From Bradyrhizobium symbiodeficiens (lineage in GTDB: Bacteria > Pseudomonadota > Alphaproteobacteria > Rhizobiales > Xanthobacteraceae): a stretch of DNA of 64,000 nucleotides. The notes beneath the pieces are model-generated. The model was not told the DNA's origin. It did no database searches and saw only the letters and a program-made list of their open reading frames with translations. Shown piece by piece: positions 1 through 8,341 of the stretch (the stretch's first letter is position 1; every line of letters starts with the position of its first letter). Both the position numbers and the translations under genes were made by a program. Location: the NCBI RefSeq assembly GCF_002266465.3, contig NZ_CP029427.2, positions 372,001 to 436,000 of the forward strand, read 5' to 3'.

Positions 1-657
1 GTTGTCGAATTGTTTACCTCGCAGGGCTGCTCGTCCTGTCCGCCCGCCGACCAGATCATCGGTGATCTCTCCAAAGACCCCTCGATCATCGCGCTGAGCA
101 TGCCGATCGACTATTGGGACTATCTCGGTTGGAAAGACACGCTGGCGGATTCGCGCTTCTCTGCACGGCAGCGTGCCTATTCGCGCATGCGCGGCGACCG
201 CGAGGTCTACACGCCGCAAGTCGTGGTCAACGGCTCCACCCATGTCGTCGGCAGCGATCGTGCCGGCATCGAGAGCGCGATCGGCAAGAGCGACAAGGGT
301 ACGGGCGTCATGAGCGTGCCGGTGACGATGTCGCTCGAGGGAAAGCAGATCAACGTGTCGGTGGCCGCGAGCAACGAGCCGGCCGTCTCGCACGGCGAGG
401 TCTGGATCTGTTCGATTGCCAAGTCGGTCCCGATCGCGATCACCCGCGGCGAGAATCGCGGACAGCAGGTCACCTATCACAACGTGGTGCGCAACCTGCT
501 CAAGGTCGGCGACTGGACCGGCCGTTCGGAAAGCTGGACGGTGCCGATCGAGAACCTCACGCGCGACGGCGTCGACGGCGCGGTGGTCTATGTCCAGGAC
601 GGCAGCCGCGACAAGCCCGGCACGATGCTGGGTGCAGCGTACACGTCGCTGCACTGA
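1..657 (+). CDS. DUF1223 thioredoxin-fold protein, 5' end missing
   Basis: The reading frame is open from base 1, so the start lies outside the window. 218 residues are visible. They begin with VVELFTSQGCSSCPPAD, the hallmark of DUF1223 proteins, a thioredoxin-like family whose CxxC (GCSSC) sits close to the mature N-terminus. The usual signal peptide would lie upstream and cannot be seen. DUF1223 proteins are exported or periplasmic, and their substrate is not established. The ATTG inside the first codons could be read as a TTG start, but that would cut through the conserved motif. It is followed by a 620-base gap that holds repeats and a candidate small RNA on the other strand. The family call is firm and the function is unknown. 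Confidence 0.85.
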   Translation, partial: VVELFTSQGCSSCPPADQIIGDLSKDPSIIALSMPIDYWDYLGWKDTLADSRFSARQRAYSRMRGDREVYTPQVVVNGSTHVVGSDRAGIESAIGKSDKGTGVMSVPVTMSLEGKQINVSVAASNEPAVSHGEVWICSIAKSVPIAITRGENRGQQVTYHNVVRNLLKVGDWTGRSESWTVPIENLTRDGVDGAVVYVQDGSRDKPGTMLGAAYTSLH

Positions 658-700
658 AGCGCACGCGCTTCGAGTCTTCCGACTCGAACACAGTCTTAAC

Positions 701-840
701 CCTTATGGTGAGGCGCGCGCCCTTGCGCGCGAGGCGGACGATGCTGCGCATCGCCGCGAGAACCATGCAGGCCCGCACTGATGCAGCGTGGCCTTTCATC
801 CTTCGAGACGCGCGCAGGAGCGCGCTCCTCAGGATGAGGA
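701..840. repeat. Palindromic intergenic repeat, family A copy 1
   Basis: Two imperfect palindromic units flank a short spacer. One carries the TTATGGTGAGG arm and the other the CATCCTTCGAGACG...CTCCTCAGGATGAGG arm. The same composite element recurs at 47449-47559 and 49290-49396 in the opposite orientation. Such elements are common between genes in Bradyrhizobium and Rhodopseudomonas. No coding content is visible. It lies downstream of the DUF1223 gene. Confidence 0.75.
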
Positions 841-900
841 CAGAAAGTTTTACGCGGATTTTTGAGAGGAGGTCTGCGCCCCGCCGGAAACATCCCGACA

Positions 901-1020
901 CAAACAAAAAGGACCAACTTGCGTTGGCCCTCCTTGTGTGCGTACAGACCCGATCCTGTTCGACCCCGGGGGGCTGGGGGCTGAGGAATCCGGAACCGAA
1001 AGGACCGGGTCAACGCACAC
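901..1020 (-). ncRNA. Candidate small RNA with its own terminator
   Basis: Read on the minus strand, bases 1020 to 936 form a long stem. GTGTGCGT (1020-1013) pairs with ACGCACAC (943-936), and GACCCGGTCC (1011-1002) pairs with GGATCGGGTC (956-947), giving 18 pairs around a 45-base C-rich apical region. It is followed by GGGCCAAC-GCAA-GTTGGTCC (930-911), an 8-pair stem with a GNRA loop, and then TTTTTGTTTG (910-901), a standard rho-independent terminator. Both stems contain one pair that is G-U on the minus strand but A-C on the plus strand, which argues for minus-strand transcription. The 5' end is uncertain because I see no clear promoter. No known RNA family is recognised. Confidence 0.5.
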
Positions 1021-1277
1021 GAATCTTTTCGCAATGCAGGGCGGCAGTCGCTAGGCGGAAAAGCGGCGAGACTATGATTCCTGCTAACGATCCCGTGACG
1101 GTTTGCCGCGACGGAGTTCCACCATTGCGTGTGCACGGATTCGCACCCGATTCGACAGGTTGAATCAGGAGCCTCTTGCGGCGCTGACCGGTTGGCGCAA
1201 TCATGGAGCTGTCATGATCCGGGTTCCGGGGACGGTCTTCGCGGACGGGGTCATGCCGTGCGATGAGGAAGCGCTCC

Positions 1278-1646
1278 ATGAGTCTGTCGGAGGATGCCGA
1301 TCCGAGCGAGCAGCGCGCGGCGGCGCGCCCCGCTGCTGCGGCCACGCAACTGAGCCGGGTGACGTTCAATCGGCTCGAGCTGCATCGTATTCTCAATCTC
1401 TACGGCCGCATGGTCGCCGATGGCGAATGGCGCGACTACGCCATCGACTTCCTCAGGGATCGCGCCGTGTTCTCGGTCTATCGCCGTGCCTCGGAAGTGC
1501 CGATCTACCGCATCGAGAAGGACCCGCGGCTGGCGCGCAAGCAGGGCATGTACAGCGTGATCTCGGCGACGGGCCTGATCTTGCGCCGCGGCCACGAACT
1601 GGAGCGCGTGCTCCTGGTGATCGACCGCAAGCTGGCGGTGGTGTAG
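1278..1646 (+). CDS. DUF2794 domain protein
   Basis: A 122-residue protein that matches the short alphaproteobacterial DUF2794 family by its core, from LHRILNLYGRMVADGEWRDY through YRIEKDP to LERVLLVIDRKL. The ATG at 1278 is preferred over the one at 1263 because GAGGAAG (1265-1271) then stands as a Shine-Dalgarno sequence seven bases upstream. The first 30 residues are Ala- and Ser-rich and probably disordered. The function of the family is unknown. The gene is monocistronic. A palindromic repeat follows and a convergent acetyltransferase gene lies beyond it. Confidence 0.8.
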   Translation: MSLSEDADPSEQRAAARPAAAATQLSRVTFNRLELHRILNLYGRMVADGEWRDYAIDFLRDRAVFSVYRRASEVPIYRIEKDPRLARKQGMYSVISATGLILRRGHELERVLLVIDRKLAVV

Positions 1647-1662
1647 CCGCACGAACGGTGCC

Positions 1663-1754
1663 GTAGGGTGGGCAAAGGCGCGCAGCGCCGTGCCCACGTT
1701 CTTTCTCTATCGCGGGGAGATGGTGGGCACGCTTACGCTTTGCCCACCCTACAA
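1663..1754. repeat. Palindromic repeat (GTAGGGTGGGCAAAG family)
   Basis: GTAGGGTGGGCAAAG at the left is matched by its complement CTTTGCCCACCCTAC at the right, with smaller GTGCCCAC / GTGGGCAC arms between. This type of extragenic palindrome is widespread in Bradyrhizobium. It fills the gap between two convergent genes and may help end transcription from both sides. Confidence 0.75.
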
Positions 1755-1757
1755 GCC

Positions 1758-2288
1758 CTACTTCCCCGGCACCGTCTTCGCGCCCTCGCCGAGGTCGCGC
1801 TGCATCATCACGGTGTCCAGCCAGCGGCCGAATTTCAGCCCGACATTGGGATGCGTGCCGATCATCTTGAATCCGCCCTTGGTGTGGACGCCGATCGAGC
1901 CGGCATTGGCGGAATCTCCGATCACCGCGATCATCTGACGGAAGCCGCGCGCCTCGCATTCGGCAACCAGCCGGTCCAGCAGCAACGAGCCGATGCCGCG
2001 GCGGTGGAAGGAGGGATCGAGATAGATCGAATTCTCGACCGTGAAGCGGTAGGCCGGGCGCGGGCGGTAGGCGCCGGCATAGGCATAGCCGGCCACGCGA
2101 CCGTCGAGCATGGCGACGAAATAGGGATAGCCGCCGTCGACCAGCGTGCGATAGCGCCGCGTCATCTCGGGGAGGTCCGGCGGCTCCAGCTCGAACGTCG
2201 CGGTCCCCTCGCGGACGGCCTGCTGATAGATGGCGGTGATGGCGGGAAGGTCGGCCTCGGTTGCAGGCCTGATTTCGGGTGCGGACAT
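1758..2288 (-). CDS. GNAT acetyltransferase, phosphinothricin acetyltransferase-like
   Basis: A 176-residue single-domain GNAT enzyme that would transfer an acetyl group from acetyl-CoA to a small amine. Visible features are IRPATEADLPAITAIYQQAV at the N-terminus, ATFELEPP typical of the Pat/Bar branch, GYAYAGAYRPRPAYRFTVE for strands 4 and 5, and the acetyl-CoA loop HRRGIGSLLLDRLV. The end IGVHTKGGFKMIGTHPNVGLKFGRW is also Pat-like. Chromosomal homologues usually act on methionine sulfoximine or similar amino acid analogues, so the substrate is not settled. Start at 2288 gives MSAPEIRP. A longer frame from 2336 is possible but adds a cysteine-rich, unconserved leader. Confidence 0.85.
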   Translation of the reverse strand: MSAPEIRPATEADLPAITAIYQQAVREGTATFELEPPDLPEMTRRYRTLVDGGYPYFVAMLDGRVAGYAYAGAYRPRPAYRFTVENSIYLDPSFHRRGIGSLLLDRLVAECEARGFRQMIAVIGDSANAGSIGVHTKGGFKMIGTHPNVGLKFGRWLDTVMMQRDLGEGAKTVPGK

Positions 2289-2388
2289 GCCGCAAAGATA
2301 GCAGGGGCGCTGCGATGAGCAACGCTGTTCCCGCATACGTCATGGCCGGGCATAGCCGTACGAAGGACGGCGTCGCTTCCGCTCGCCC

Positions 2389-2420
2389 AAAACAAAAACC
2401 CCGGCCTTTCGGCCGGGGTT
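2389..2420 (-). terminator. Rho-independent terminator of the BI-1 gene
   Basis: Read leftward, AACCCCGGCC and GGCCGGGGTT form a perfect 10-pair stem with a short GAAA loop, followed by TTTTGTTTT. It lies about 25 bases past the stop of the BI-1 family gene. Confidence 0.85.
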
Positions 2421-2445
2421 CGTGTCCGTTCGTCCTGGTCGTCGC

Positions 2446-3237
2446 TTACTCTCGCTGGCCGAGAAGCTGCAGCAGCAGCGTGAACAGGTTGATGAAGTTC
2501 AGGTACAGCGACAGTGCGCCGGTGATGGCCGCGCGCTCTGCGATGTCACCGCCGGCCGAAGCGTAGCCGTAGATGTAGTCGTTCTTCAGCCGCTGCGTAT
2601 CCCAGGCGGTGAGGCCCGAGAAGACCAGCACGCCGACCACCGACACGATGAACTGCAGCATCGAGCTGGCCAGGAACAGGTTCACCAGGCTCGCGATGAT
2701 GATGCCGATCAGGCCCATGAACAGGAACGAGCCCATCGCGGTGAGGTCACGCTTGGTGGTGTAGCCGTAGAGGCTCAGCGCACCGAACGTGGCCGCGGTG
2801 ATGAAGAACACCCGCACGATCGAGGTGTGCGTGAACACCAGGAAGATCGACGACAGCGAGATGCCCATCAGCGCCGCGAACACCCAGAACAGGATCTGGG
2901 CAGTCGAGGGAGCCAGACGGTTGATGCCCGCCGAGATCACGAACACCATGGCGAGCGGCGCCAGCATGAACAGCCATTTCAGCGGGCTGACGAACATCGC
3001 GTAGCCGAACGGCGTCAGGAACAGCTTGCCGACGCGGACGGCGTCCGCGGTCGGGACGTCGGTCACGGCAGCCATGTAGACGCCGAGCGCGGCAAGGCCG
3101 GTGATGGCGAGGCCGATGCTCATGTAGTTGTAGATGCGCAGCATGTAGGCGCGCAGGCCGGCATCGACCGTCGCGGCGTCAACACGCCCGGCGGCCCTGC
3201 CGAAAGGAGAAGCGTAGTTACGGTCTAGGTCCGACAT
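2446..3237 (-). CDS. Bax inhibitor-1/YccA family membrane protein
   Basis: A 263-residue integral membrane protein of the BI-1 (YbhL/YccA) family with about seven hydrophobic segments. Family marks are the N-terminal RAYMLRIYNYMSIGLAITG, the LFMLAPLAMVF helix, and the C-terminal AWDTQRLKNDYIYGYA followed by GALSLYLNFINLFTLLLQLLG, which contains the conserved pH-sensing aspartate region. Bacterial members are proposed to be calcium-leak channels or to modulate FtsH-type proteolysis. The role here is unproven. ATG at 3237 gives MSDLDRNYASPFG, with GGGAA 10 bases upstream. The gene is flanked by its own terminator and by a 280-base gap before the ABC permease gene. Confidence 0.9.
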   Translation of the reverse strand: MSDLDRNYASPFGRAAGRVDAATVDAGLRAYMLRIYNYMSIGLAITGLAALGVYMAAVTDVPTADAVRVGKLFLTPFGYAMFVSPLKWLFMLAPLAMVFVISAGINRLAPSTAQILFWVFAALMGISLSSIFLVFTHTSIVRVFFITAATFGALSLYGYTTKRDLTAMGSFLFMGLIGIIIASLVNLFLASSMLQFIVSVVGVLVFSGLTAWDTQRLKNDYIYGYASAGGDIAERAAITGALSLYLNFINLFTLLLQLLGQRE

Positions 3238-3519
3238 GGTCGAATTCCCGTTGGTTGGTCCGGTCCGGCATGAGGGTCGCCATGCCGCCCGGTTCGTCAA
3301 ATTCTATCTCGGATACCGATGCCTGCCGACTAAATTCTGGCTAACAATCGGGACTCCGAACCCATTGGATATGTGGGAAACTAACACATCCGCTGCAACC
3401 TTCCACGCGCGGCTGAATGTCGCCCTTGGCGGCAATCCTGACGCGAACCTGACGAGCAGTCGTGGTAAATCGCAGGAATCGTGCGATTTCGCTCTCGTGC
3501 GGCCATCCGCTACATTTTG

Positions 3520-6090
3520 TCACAAATTCCGCAACACCGTGGCGGGCTTTTTGTTCAATGCCAGCAGCGTGCCGGCAAGCCCGAGCCCGACGGTGACGAC
3601 CAGCGCGGCTGCGACCACGCCGGCCGCGCTGCCGGCCTGCCAGACGAAGCTCAGCGTCATCAGCCGCGTCACGATCATCCAGGCCGCGACGCTGCCTGAG
3701 ATCACGCCGAACACCGCGGTCGCGAGCCCGATCAGGAGGTATTCGAGCGCATAGGCACCGAGCAGCCGCAGCCGCGTCGCGCCCAGCGTCTTCAGGATCA
3801 CCGCATCATAGACCCGGTGGCGGTGGCCGGCGGCGAGCGCGCCGCCGAGCACCAGGATCGCCGAGATCAGGGTCACGGCGCTGGCACCGCGAATCGCCAG
3901 CGCCAGATTGGTCACGACCGAGCCGACCGTCTCCATCACCTCGCGCACGCGCACGCTCGTCACCATCGGATAGGCGTCGGCGACCTGCTTGATGATCTTG
4001 CCGTCGCCTGCGGCAGTTCCGCCCGTTTCCGTCAGCGTTGCGATATGGGTATGCGGGGCGCCCTTGAACGCGTTAGGGGAGAACACCAGCACGAAGTTGA
4101 TGCCCATCCCCTGCCAGTCGATGGTGCGCAGATTGCCGATCCTGGCCGGGATGTCGCGGCCGAGCACGTTGACCACGATCTCGTCGCCGAGCTTGAGGCC
4201 GAGCCCGTCGGCGATCTTCTTCTCCATCGAGACCAGCGGCGGCCCGGAATAGTCGGCGCGCCACCACTCGCCCTCGACCACCTTGGAACCCTTCGGCAGC
4301 TCCGCCGTATAGGTCAGGCCGCGGTCGCTCTGCAGCACCCATTCGGAATCGGTGGTCGGCTTGAGCTCCTCGGCGCGCACGCCGCGCGCTCCGACGATGC
4401 GCCCGCGCAGCATCGGGACGTCCTCGACGGTCGCGCCCGGCGCGATCTTGTGGAGATAGTCGTCGAACGGTGCGGCCTGCGTGCTCGGAATGTCGATGAA
4501 GAAGAACGACGGCGCGCGATCGGGCAGGGCTGCAAGGAACTGGCGGCGCAGATTGCCGTCGATCTGGGTGATGGTGACGAGCACGGCCAACCCAAGCCCC
4601 AGTGACAGCACGACCGAGGGCGTCAGCGCGCCCGGCCGGTGGATATTGGCAATCGCGAGCCGCAGCATCGGCAGCCGCGAGCGCGGCAGCCGCCGCGCGA
4701 TCGCCATCAAGAGGGCGGCGATGCCGCGCAGCAGGGCGAACACGACGACCGAGGAGGCCACGAACACCGCCGCGATGCGCTTGTCGAACGACAGCCCGAT
4801 CACGACCGCGATCAGCAGCGCCACCACGACGGCCATGAACACGAGATAGCCCAAACGTGGCCGGTGCCATTCGGAGCTGATGGTGTCGCGGAACAGCGCC
4901 GCCACCGGCACGTCGTGGACGCGACCGAGCGGCCACAGGCCGAAGGCAAGCGCGGTGAGCAGGCCGTAGAGGAAGGACAGCGCGAGCTCGTCGGCATGCA
5001 CGGCCGGCACCACCGGCAGCGGCAAGAGCTTGCCGAACAGGCCGACGATGGCGAACGGCATGGCGGCGCCGAGTGCGAGGCCGATCACCGAGCCGATCGC
5101 GGCGAGCAGGAGAACCTGCGCCAGATAGATGCCGAACACGTCGCGCCCGGTGGCGCCGACGGCCTTGAGGGCGGCGATCACTTCGAGCCGGCGGTCGATA
5201 TGGCTCTTCACGGCATTGGCGACGCCGACACCGCCGACCAGCAGCGCGGCAAGGCCGACCAGTGTCAGGAACTGCGTGAAGCGGTTGATGTTGCGTTCGA
5301 GCTGCGGCGACGCGTTGGAGCGGCTGCGGATCTCCCATCCCGCCTGCGGCGCGGCGTTCCGCGCGTCCGCGATGAAGGCTTCGGTGGCGCGCTCGCTGTT
5401 GGCGGCCTCAGGCAGCTTCACCCGGTAGACCCAGCGCACCAGACTGCCGGGCTGGATCAGGCCGGTGGCGCGCAGGCCCGCCTCGCTGATCAGGAAGCGT
5501 GGGCCGAAGCCGATGCCGCCGGCGAGCTTGTCAGGCTCGGCCTCGACGGTCGAGCGGATCTGGAAGGTCGCGGACCCGATGGTGACGCGGTCGCCGGTCT
5601 TCAGCGACAACCGCGCCAGCAGCGTCGGATCGGCGGCGGCACCGAATGCGCCGTCGCGTTCGGCCAGGATGTCGGACATCGGCAGAGCCGGTGCCAGCGT
5701 CAGCTGGCCCAGCATCGGATAGGTATCGTCGACCGCCTTCATCTCGACCAGTGCGAGCTGGCCATCGGCCGCGCGCGCCATGCCGCGCAGGGTTGCCGCG
5801 GTCGAGACCGTGCCGCGCGAGCGCAGGAAGGCGACCTCTTCCGGTTTGGCTTCGCGCTGGAACAGCACGAAAGAGACGTCGCCGCCGAGCAGCGTGCGGC
5901 CCTCGCGGGCAAGACCGTCGGAGAGGCTCGCCGACACCGAACCGACGCCGGCGATGGCCATCACGCCGAGCGCGATGCAGGCGATGAAGACATAGAAACC
6001 CCGCAGGCCGCCGCGCAATTCGCGCAGTGCGTAACGCAGCGACAGCGCGATGCCGTTTGGCCTCGCGAAAGGTTCGGCCGCGATGCTCAT
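3520..6090 (-). CDS. ABC transporter permease, FtsX/YbbP type
   Basis: An 856-residue permease with the double-FtsX arrangement of the YbbP family. One membrane segment lies near residues 30-55, followed by a periplasmic domain (about 60-265), three helices around 270-385, a further helix group near 405-470, a second periplasmic region, and three last helices (about 720-845). It would form a complex with the ATPase encoded just upstream, whose stop codon it overlaps by four bases (ATGA, 6087-6090), so the two are translationally coupled. YbbA-YbbP systems are thought to act on lipoproteins or other envelope substrates. The neighbouring SGNH esterase (TesA-like) is a conserved partner of these pairs. 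The exact substrate is unknown. Confidence 0.88.
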   Translation of the reverse strand: MSIAAEPFARPNGIALSLRYALRELRGGLRGFYVFIACIALGVMAIAGVGSVSASLSDGLAREGRTLLGGDVSFVLFQREAKPEEVAFLRSRGTVSTAATLRGMARAADGQLALVEMKAVDDTYPMLGQLTLAPALPMSDILAERDGAFGAAADPTLLARLSLKTGDRVTIGSATFQIRSTVEAEPDKLAGGIGFGPRFLISEAGLRATGLIQPGSLVRWVYRVKLPEAANSERATEAFIADARNAAPQAGWEIRSRSNASPQLERNINRFTQFLTLVGLAALLVGGVGVANAVKSHIDRRLEVIAALKAVGATGRDVFGIYLAQVLLLAAIGSVIGLALGAAMPFAIVGLFGKLLPLPVVPAVHADELALSFLYGLLTALAFGLWPLGRVHDVPVAALFRDTISSEWHRPRLGYLVFMAVVVALLIAVVIGLSFDKRIAAVFVASSVVVFALLRGIAALLMAIARRLPRSRLPMLRLAIANIHRPGALTPSVVLSLGLGLAVLVTITQIDGNLRRQFLAALPDRAPSFFFIDIPSTQAAPFDDYLHKIAPGATVEDVPMLRGRIVGARGVRAEELKPTTDSEWVLQSDRGLTYTAELPKGSKVVEGEWWRADYSGPPLVSMEKKIADGLGLKLGDEIVVNVLGRDIPARIGNLRTIDWQGMGINFVLVFSPNAFKGAPHTHIATLTETGGTAAGDGKIIKQVADAYPMVTSVRVREVMETVGSVVTNLALAIRGASAVTLISAILVLGGALAAGHRHRVYDAVILKTLGATRLRLLGAYALEYLLIGLATAVFGVISGSVAAWMIVTRLMTLSFVWQAGSAAGVVAAALVVTVGLGLAGTLLALNKKPATVLRNL

Positions 6091-6806
6091 GCCGGTGCAG
6101 ACTGGGTGTCGATGCGGCCCGAGCGCAGGCGGATCACGCGGTCGCAGCGATGCGCGAGCGAGGAATCGTGCGTGACCAGAACCAGCGTCATGCCGCGTTC
6201 GGCATGCTTGCTGAACAGGAGATCGACGATCTGCTTTCCGGTCGTCTCGTCTAGATTGCCGGTCGGCTCGTCCGCGACCAGGATGGCCGGATCGGGCGCC
6301 AGCGCGCGGGCGAGCGCGACGCGCTGCTGCTCGCCGCCGGACAATTGCGTCGGATAATGATGCAGGCGGTCGCCGAGCCCGACCGATTGCAGCTCCTGCG
6401 CCGCGCGCTTGGCGGCGTCGGGATTGCCGGCGAGCTCCAGTGGCACCGCGACGTTCTCCAGCGCCGTCATGGTCGGGATCAGATGAAAGGACTGGAAGAC
6501 GATACCGACCTGGCGGCCGCGGAAGCGGGCGAGCGCGTCCTCGTCGAGGGCATTGAAAGGCGTGCCTGACACCACCACCTCTCCGCTATCAGGACGCTCC
6601 AGCCCCGCCATCACCATCAGCAGCGTGGATTTGCCCGAGCCTGACGGGCCGATCAGGCCGATCGCCTCGCTACGGCCGACGCGCAAGCTGATATCCTTGA
6701 GGATGTGAACGCGTGCCGCCCCCGTTCCCAATGAGAGATTGACGTTGGAAATGGAGATGGTGTCCGCGGCAGCGGCGAGCGAAGAGGAATTGATGCGAGT
6801 GTCCAT
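6087..6806 (-). CDS. ABC transporter ATP-binding protein, YbbA/LolD type
   Basis: A 239-residue ATPase with Walker A GPSGSGKST, Q-loop FQSFHLIP, signature LSGGEQQRVALARAL, Walker B ILVADEPTGNLD and H-loop THD in the expected order. The length and EPTGNLD sequence place it in the LolD/MacB/YbbA branch that powers FtsX-type permeases. It precedes and overlaps its permease gene. ATG at 6806 (MDTRINSS) is favoured. The alternative at 6824 adds six residues. Its start overlaps the divergent esterase start region, so both promoters must lie inside each other's coding sequence. Confidence 0.9.
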   Translation of the reverse strand: MDTRINSSSLAAAADTISISNVNLSLGTGAARVHILKDISLRVGRSEAIGLIGPSGSGKSTLLMVMAGLERPDSGEVVVSGTPFNALDEDALARFRGRQVGIVFQSFHLIPTMTALENVAVPLELAGNPDAAKRAAQELQSVGLGDRLHHYPTQLSGGEQQRVALARALAPDPAILVADEPTGNLDETTGKQIVDLLFSKHAERGMTLVLVTHDSSLAHRCDRVIRLRSGRIDTQSAPA

Positions 6807-7506
6807 GGTCCGGTCATATGGCAACTCCGCTAGCGCGGTCGAGAGGCGTTACGGATTGTTCATGCACATAGCCGTGTTGATGCTCGGTTTGATGACGATC
6901 GCGACAACGCCGTCGTTGCAGGCCCAGCCGGCGGCCAAGCCGGTGAAGCTCGTGGTCCTCGGCGATTCCTTGAGCGCGGGCCTCGGCCTTTCGGCCCAGG
7001 ACGCATTTCCGGCCAAGCTAAAAAAATCGTTACAGAACAAGGGTATAGAGGTCGATATGACCAATGCTGGCGTGTCCGGCGATACCTCCTCGGGCGGCCG
7101 CGACCGGCTCGATTGGTCGGTCCCCGACGGAACCGATGGCGTCATCGTCGAGCTCGGCGCCAACGACGCCCTGCGCGGCGTCGATCCCGATTTGACGCGC
7201 GCCGCGTTGACCGCCATCGTCCAGCGGCTGAAGGCGCGCAAGATCGCGGTGATGCTGTGCGGCATGCTGGCGCCGCCGAATTACGGCGCCGATTATGCCG
7301 CGCGCTTCAATTCGATTTATCCGGACCTCGCGAAAAAATTCGACGTGCCGCTCTATCCGTTCTTTCTCGACGGCGTTGCGGCGGACGCCAAGCTCAACCA
7401 GGCCGACGGCATTCATCCGACCGCTGAAGGCGTCGACATCATCGTCGGCAACATCATGCCCACGGTAGAGGCATTCATTGGCACGATCACTGAGCAACGG
7501 CGTTGA
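6805..7506 (+). CDS. Arylesterase / lysophospholipase, TesA-like SGNH hydrolase
   Basis: A 233-residue exported esterase. A hydrophobic signal stretch (residues about 20-40, ending SLQAQPA) precedes the SGNH blocks: block I GDSLSAGLGL with the nucleophile Ser55, block III GANDALRG, and block V DGIHPT with Asp201 and His204. Members hydrolyse acyl esters or thioesters in the periplasm. It diverges from the YbbA-type ATPase, the usual partner arrangement in proteobacteria. The start is uncertain. ATGs at 6793, 6805 and 6862 are all in frame, and 6862 would give the most compact signal peptide. Confidence 0.85.
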   Translation: MVRSYGNSASAVERRYGLFMHIAVLMLGLMTIATTPSLQAQPAAKPVKLVVLGDSLSAGLGLSAQDAFPAKLKKSLQNKGIEVDMTNAGVSGDTSSGGRDRLDWSVPDGTDGVIVELGANDALRGVDPDLTRAALTAIVQRLKARKIAVMLCGMLAPPNYGADYAARFNSIYPDLAKKFDVPLYPFFLDGVAADAKLNQADGIHPTAEGVDIIVGNIMPTVEAFIGTITEQRR

Positions 7507-7680
7507 AAAGCAGGCAACGCTAACCCTAATTCCCAGGGTTTTACCGGGGTGAGGCGCGCGATGCTTCGCAGAGTCACACAAACGCGATAGGAATCAGGGT
7601 ACCGGTGATTCGTCGCCGGCTCTAAAATTTGGATATGATCCTTCCCGGGGATCATGCCCAAGCATCGGGAGTGCGAAACG

Positions 7681-8217
7681 ATGCCGCGTTTGTTCACTGG
7701 TCTGGAAATCCCGGCTGAAGTCAGCCAGACGCTTTCCCATTTGCGGGGTGGCCTTCCCGGCGCCCGCTGGATCGATCCCGAAAATTATCACGTCACCCTG
7801 CGGTTCATCGGCGATATCGACGGCATGTCCGCCAACGAGATCGCCTCGATGCTGTTTCGCGTCGATCGCAAGCCGTTCGAGGTGAAGGTGCAGGGCTTGC
7901 AGAGCTTTGGCGGACGCAAGCCGCGCGCTGTGGTCGCGACCATCGCGCCGAGCAGGCCGCTGATGGAATTGCAGGCCGAGCTCGAACGCTTGATGCAGCG
8001 GATCGGTCTCGATCCCGAGGGACGCAAGTTCATCCCGCATGTCACGCTCGCCCGGCTGCACGACGCCACTGATCGCGACGTCGCCGACTATCTCTCGATG
8101 CGCGGCTACTTCCCCAGCAAGGCATTCACGGCCGAACGTTTTGTGCTGTTCTCGTCGCGTGCATCGACCGGCGGCGGCCCGTACGTGGTCGAGGACGCCT
8201 ACGAGCTGTGTGAGTGA
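7681..8217 (+). CDS. thpR: RNA 2',3'-cyclic phosphodiesterase
   Basis: A 178-residue 2H phosphoesterase of the ThpR (LigT) family, which opens 2',3'-cyclic phosphate ends of RNA. The two catalytic HxT motifs are HVTLRFIGD (His37) and HVTLARL (His120), and the start MPRLFTGLEIP is typical. The ATG at 7681 has GGAG ten bases upstream. A longer frame from 7654 lacks support. The gene stands alone, between the esterase and zapE genes. The cytoplasmic role in RNA repair or turnover is inferred from the family. Confidence 0.9.
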   Translation: MPRLFTGLEIPAEVSQTLSHLRGGLPGARWIDPENYHVTLRFIGDIDGMSANEIASMLFRVDRKPFEVKVQGLQSFGGRKPRAVVATIAPSRPLMELQAELERLMQRIGLDPEGRKFIPHVTLARLHDATDRDVADYLSMRGYFPSKAFTAERFVLFSSRASTGGGPYVVEDAYELCE

Positions 8218-8227
8218 TGTAGCTCTC

Positions 8228-8278
8228 GTGCCCCGGACGCTGCGCAGCGGCACTTCGCGCCGCGTCCGGGACACGGAA
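8228..8278. repeat. Short palindromic repeat (CCCCGGACGC family)
   Basis: CCCCGGACGCTGCGCAGCGG and the following CGCGCCGCGTCCGGGACACGG form overlapping inverted repeats. The element resembles half units of the CATTCCGGGGCGCG repeats seen elsewhere in the window. It lies between thpR and zapE. Confidence 0.55.
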
Positions 8279-8341
8279 CGCATAGCGCCCTGCACCAATT
8301 CCCGGCTTGCAATTTCCGTCCGTCTCTGGCGGTAAAGGGCC

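Larger units (their letters stand above)
658..1277. other. 620-base gap between DUF1223 and DUF2794 genes
   Basis: No convincing protein-coding frame is present. The gap holds palindromic repeat A copy 1 (701-840), the candidate minus-strand RNA with its terminator (901-1020), and about 250 bases of plain sequence before the DUF2794 ribosome-binding site. Confidence 0.6.

Noticed and set aside
6739..6804. An upstream extension of the esterase gene.
   Set aside because: It overlaps the divergent ATPase coding start and adds a charged leader in front of the signal peptide.
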